Source: CAIUKX01 sp964580965
GTDB lineage: Bacteria; Bacteroidota; Bacteroidia; Flavobacteriales_D; Crocinitomicaceae
Reading direction: 5' to 3'
DNA length: 41,269 nucleotides
NCBI GenBank assembly: GCA_964580965.1
Contig: CAZOLZ010000014.1
Coordinates: 1 to 41,269, forward strand
Under the pieces are notes generated by a model. The model was not told where the DNA came from. It saw nothing but the letters and a program-made list of their open reading frames with translations, and did not search any database. Below, one piece after another: positions 39,950 to 41,269 of this stretch (positions are counted from its first letter, which is position 1; the number at the start of each line of letters is the position of its first letter). Made by a program: the position numbers and the translations under genes.

Positions 39950-40920
39950 AGTTTTTTATTTCCTATATCTTAATTTTATTAACTCTTCTGAGTTGCTCTG
40001 ATAATCCTAGGGTAACATTTAATGTTGCAACTACAAATCCAAAGTACCATACCCCTCTATTTAATTTAAACAACCTATTTTCAGAAGATGAAAAGACACT
40101 TTCTTTTCCAATCTGGTTTAATGATTCAATCGTTAAGGCCAATAACATATCCGTTATTCATCGAAAAACGTTTGATGTTAAAAACATTAACAAATCAACT
40201 GATTCAATACTTAATGAAGAAAAAATATACTCCTTTTTTGAAGATGGCTTATTAGCACGATTAACTATTAATAACTACTATGATCTTCAAAAAATCAGTT
40301 CGTATAATGTTCAATATGAAAATAAAAGAGATCAATTCGGATATCAATTTGCAAGATTAACCCCTCATTTACTAAATATGAATGAAATGAATGAGGATGA
40401 GTATGCATATAAATTATATGATCGAATCGAATCTTCAAACACATTTTACGCTTACAAAATTCAAAATGAAAATAAACACATTTACATTATAGATAATCCG
40501 CTTTTACATGGAGCTTTAAAAGTTGACTCATTAGTTAAGCCAAACCCACATGATGCAATTATTTTAGGTAATACTTTTTATCCTTTAAAGAAATATAAAG
40601 TTAAAAACCTATTAAAGGAAATAGAAAGTCATACATACGAGTATTCAAAAGACAATCCGAAACAAATTTTAACTATTACCAGAAAAAAATATCCTTTTTT
40701 ATCAAAAAGAGATTTTATTTATTCCGATAATGGGTTTGTTAATCAATATATTGATTCAATTTTTAGTGATCAGTTTTATGTCTCTAGAACTGTATCTACC
40801 ATTCAATATAATCTAGACAAGATACCTGTAAAGGTTATGCATCAAAAGGAAAATCAATTAGGAGATACTTTGGTTAATTCATTTGAAACTTTTAGTTATA
40901 CTTTTAATAATTTCCAATAG
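39946..40920 (+). CDS. hypothetical lipoprotein coupled to the O-antigen ligase-like gene
   Basis: 324 residues. Lipobox 'LLSC' (Cys17) after a short hydrophobic leader, so a lipoprotein. No known domain was recognised. The mature protein is Lys/Asn/Tyr-rich with beta-type alternation ('FYAYKIQNENKHIYIIDNP', 'YEYSKDNPKQILTITRKKYP'). Its start overlaps the ligase-like stop by four bases (ATGA) and its end overlaps the convergent CoA-binding gene by 17 bases. The coupling suggests a partner role in glycan polymerisation or export, which is inference. Confidence 0.65.
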   Translation: MKFFISYILILLTLLSCSDNPRVTFNVATTNPKYHTPLFNLNNLFSEDEKTLSFPIWFNDSIVKANNISVIHRKTFDVKNINKSTDSILNEEKIYSFFEDGLLARLTINNYYDLQKISSYNVQYENKRDQFGYQFARLTPHLLNMNEMNEDEYAYKLYDRIESSNTFYAYKIQNENKHIYIIDNPLLHGALKVDSLVKPNPHDAIILGNTFYPLKKYKVKNLLKEIESHTYEYSKDNPKQILTITRKKYPFLSKRDFIYSDNGFVNQYIDSIFSDQFYVSRTVSTIQYNLDKIPVKVMHQKENQLGDTLVNSFETFSYTFNNFQ

Positions 40921-41263
40921 ATAACATTACTAGGGTACAAGCTTCAACTACTTCCACCCCATTTTGTTCTAATAAGCTTTCAAACTCTGAACTTTCTGTT
41001 CCCGGATTGAATATAACCCTGTTGGGCTTTAATGCTAAAATATATTCGCACCAAGCAGATTGATTTTGAGGTCCAACGTACAATGTAACCGTATCAACAT
41101 TCGCATATTGAATTTTTGTAGTGCTTATTTCTACCCCGTCAACATTTCCTGAGCGAAGTCCTTCTGCTACAACTTCATGACCTTTAGAGAGCAAACTTTG
41201 AATTGCTTTGTAAGCATAACGATCGGGGTTAGTTGATGCTCCTATGACGAGTGTTTTTTTCAT
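40904..41263 (-). CDS. CoA-binding (YccU-type) domain protein
   Basis: 119 residues, single Rossmann domain. 'LVIGASTNPDRYAYKA' (5-20) is the nucleotide-binding loop of the CoA_binding family, and 'VTLYVGPQNQSAWCEYI' and 'RVIFNPGTESSEFESL' are matching conserved segments. Length is normal for the stand-alone family. It binds CoA or a related nucleotide; exact function unknown. Six bases remain before the window edge, so its promoter is outside. Confidence 0.88.
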   Translation of the reverse strand: MKKTLVIGASTNPDRYAYKAIQSLLSKGHEVVAEGLRSGNVDGVEISTTKIQYANVDTVTLYVGPQNQSAWCEYILALKPNRVIFNPGTESSEFESLLEQNGVEVVEACTLVMLSIGNY

Positions 41264-41269
41264 GAGATA

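Overview
This is a low-GC bacterial chromosome segment, almost certainly Bacteroidota and most likely order Flavobacteriales. Several things point there. The uppS-bamA-ompH-ompH order and the DUF5686 outer-membrane protein are typical of that group. So are a type IX secretion (T9SS) type B sorting domain and the layout ctaB, two subunit-III genes, a subunit-IV gene, two SCO genes and DUF420. Promoters have the Bacteroidota -7 element TAnnTTTG, and Shine-Dalgarno sites are largely absent. No tRNA, rRNA, CRISPR array, transposase or integrase was seen.

Layout. (1) 1-4620 is an accessory block, visibly more AT-rich than the rest. It holds seven small uncharacterised genes, mostly on the minus strand, including leucine-rich-repeat and ankyrin-like proteins and a 46-codon gene. 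It looks like a set of immunity-type or scaffold genes, but no function can be proven. (2) 4952-14505 is envelope biogenesis. A GT4 glycosyltransferase converges on a long minus-strand run that reads uppS, bamA, two ompH/skp genes, a terminator, murI, an FkbM methyltransferase, a flippase and a GT2 glycosyltransferase. (3) 14568-25110 is a minus-strand housekeeping stretch: atpD-atpC with its own promoter and terminator, an FMN reductase, kbl, lptB, a DUF5686 outer-membrane protein, tatC, lpdA and thiL. (4) 25129-25176 is a divergent promoter region. From it the plus strand reads a four-helix His-bearing membrane protein, a cytochrome c lipoprotein and hflX. (5) 27268-30766 carries a large T9SS-exported choice-of-anchor L protein and queA with a strong terminator. 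(6) 30900-36169 is a haem-copper oxidase accessory and assembly operon: ctaB, cox3a, cox3b, cox4, a SCO-like gene, SCO and DUF420. (7) 36184-41263 holds a bestrophin-like fragment, rnpA, an S41 protease, an O-antigen ligase-like protein with an overlapping lipoprotein gene, and a convergent CoA-binding protein.

The strongest unexplained signal is in the oxidase operon. Both subunit-III paralogues carry a large insertion at the same topological place, the periplasmic loop between helices 3 and 4. Each insertion is built of tandem repeats of 56 (three copies) or 57 (two copies) residues, and the two repeat types resemble each other. The tandem SCO genes are also asymmetric: the first keeps the CxxxC copper motif but has Tyr where the copper-ligand His belongs. 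The oxidase may therefore carry a repeat-built periplasmic module together with a specialised copper-delivery pair.
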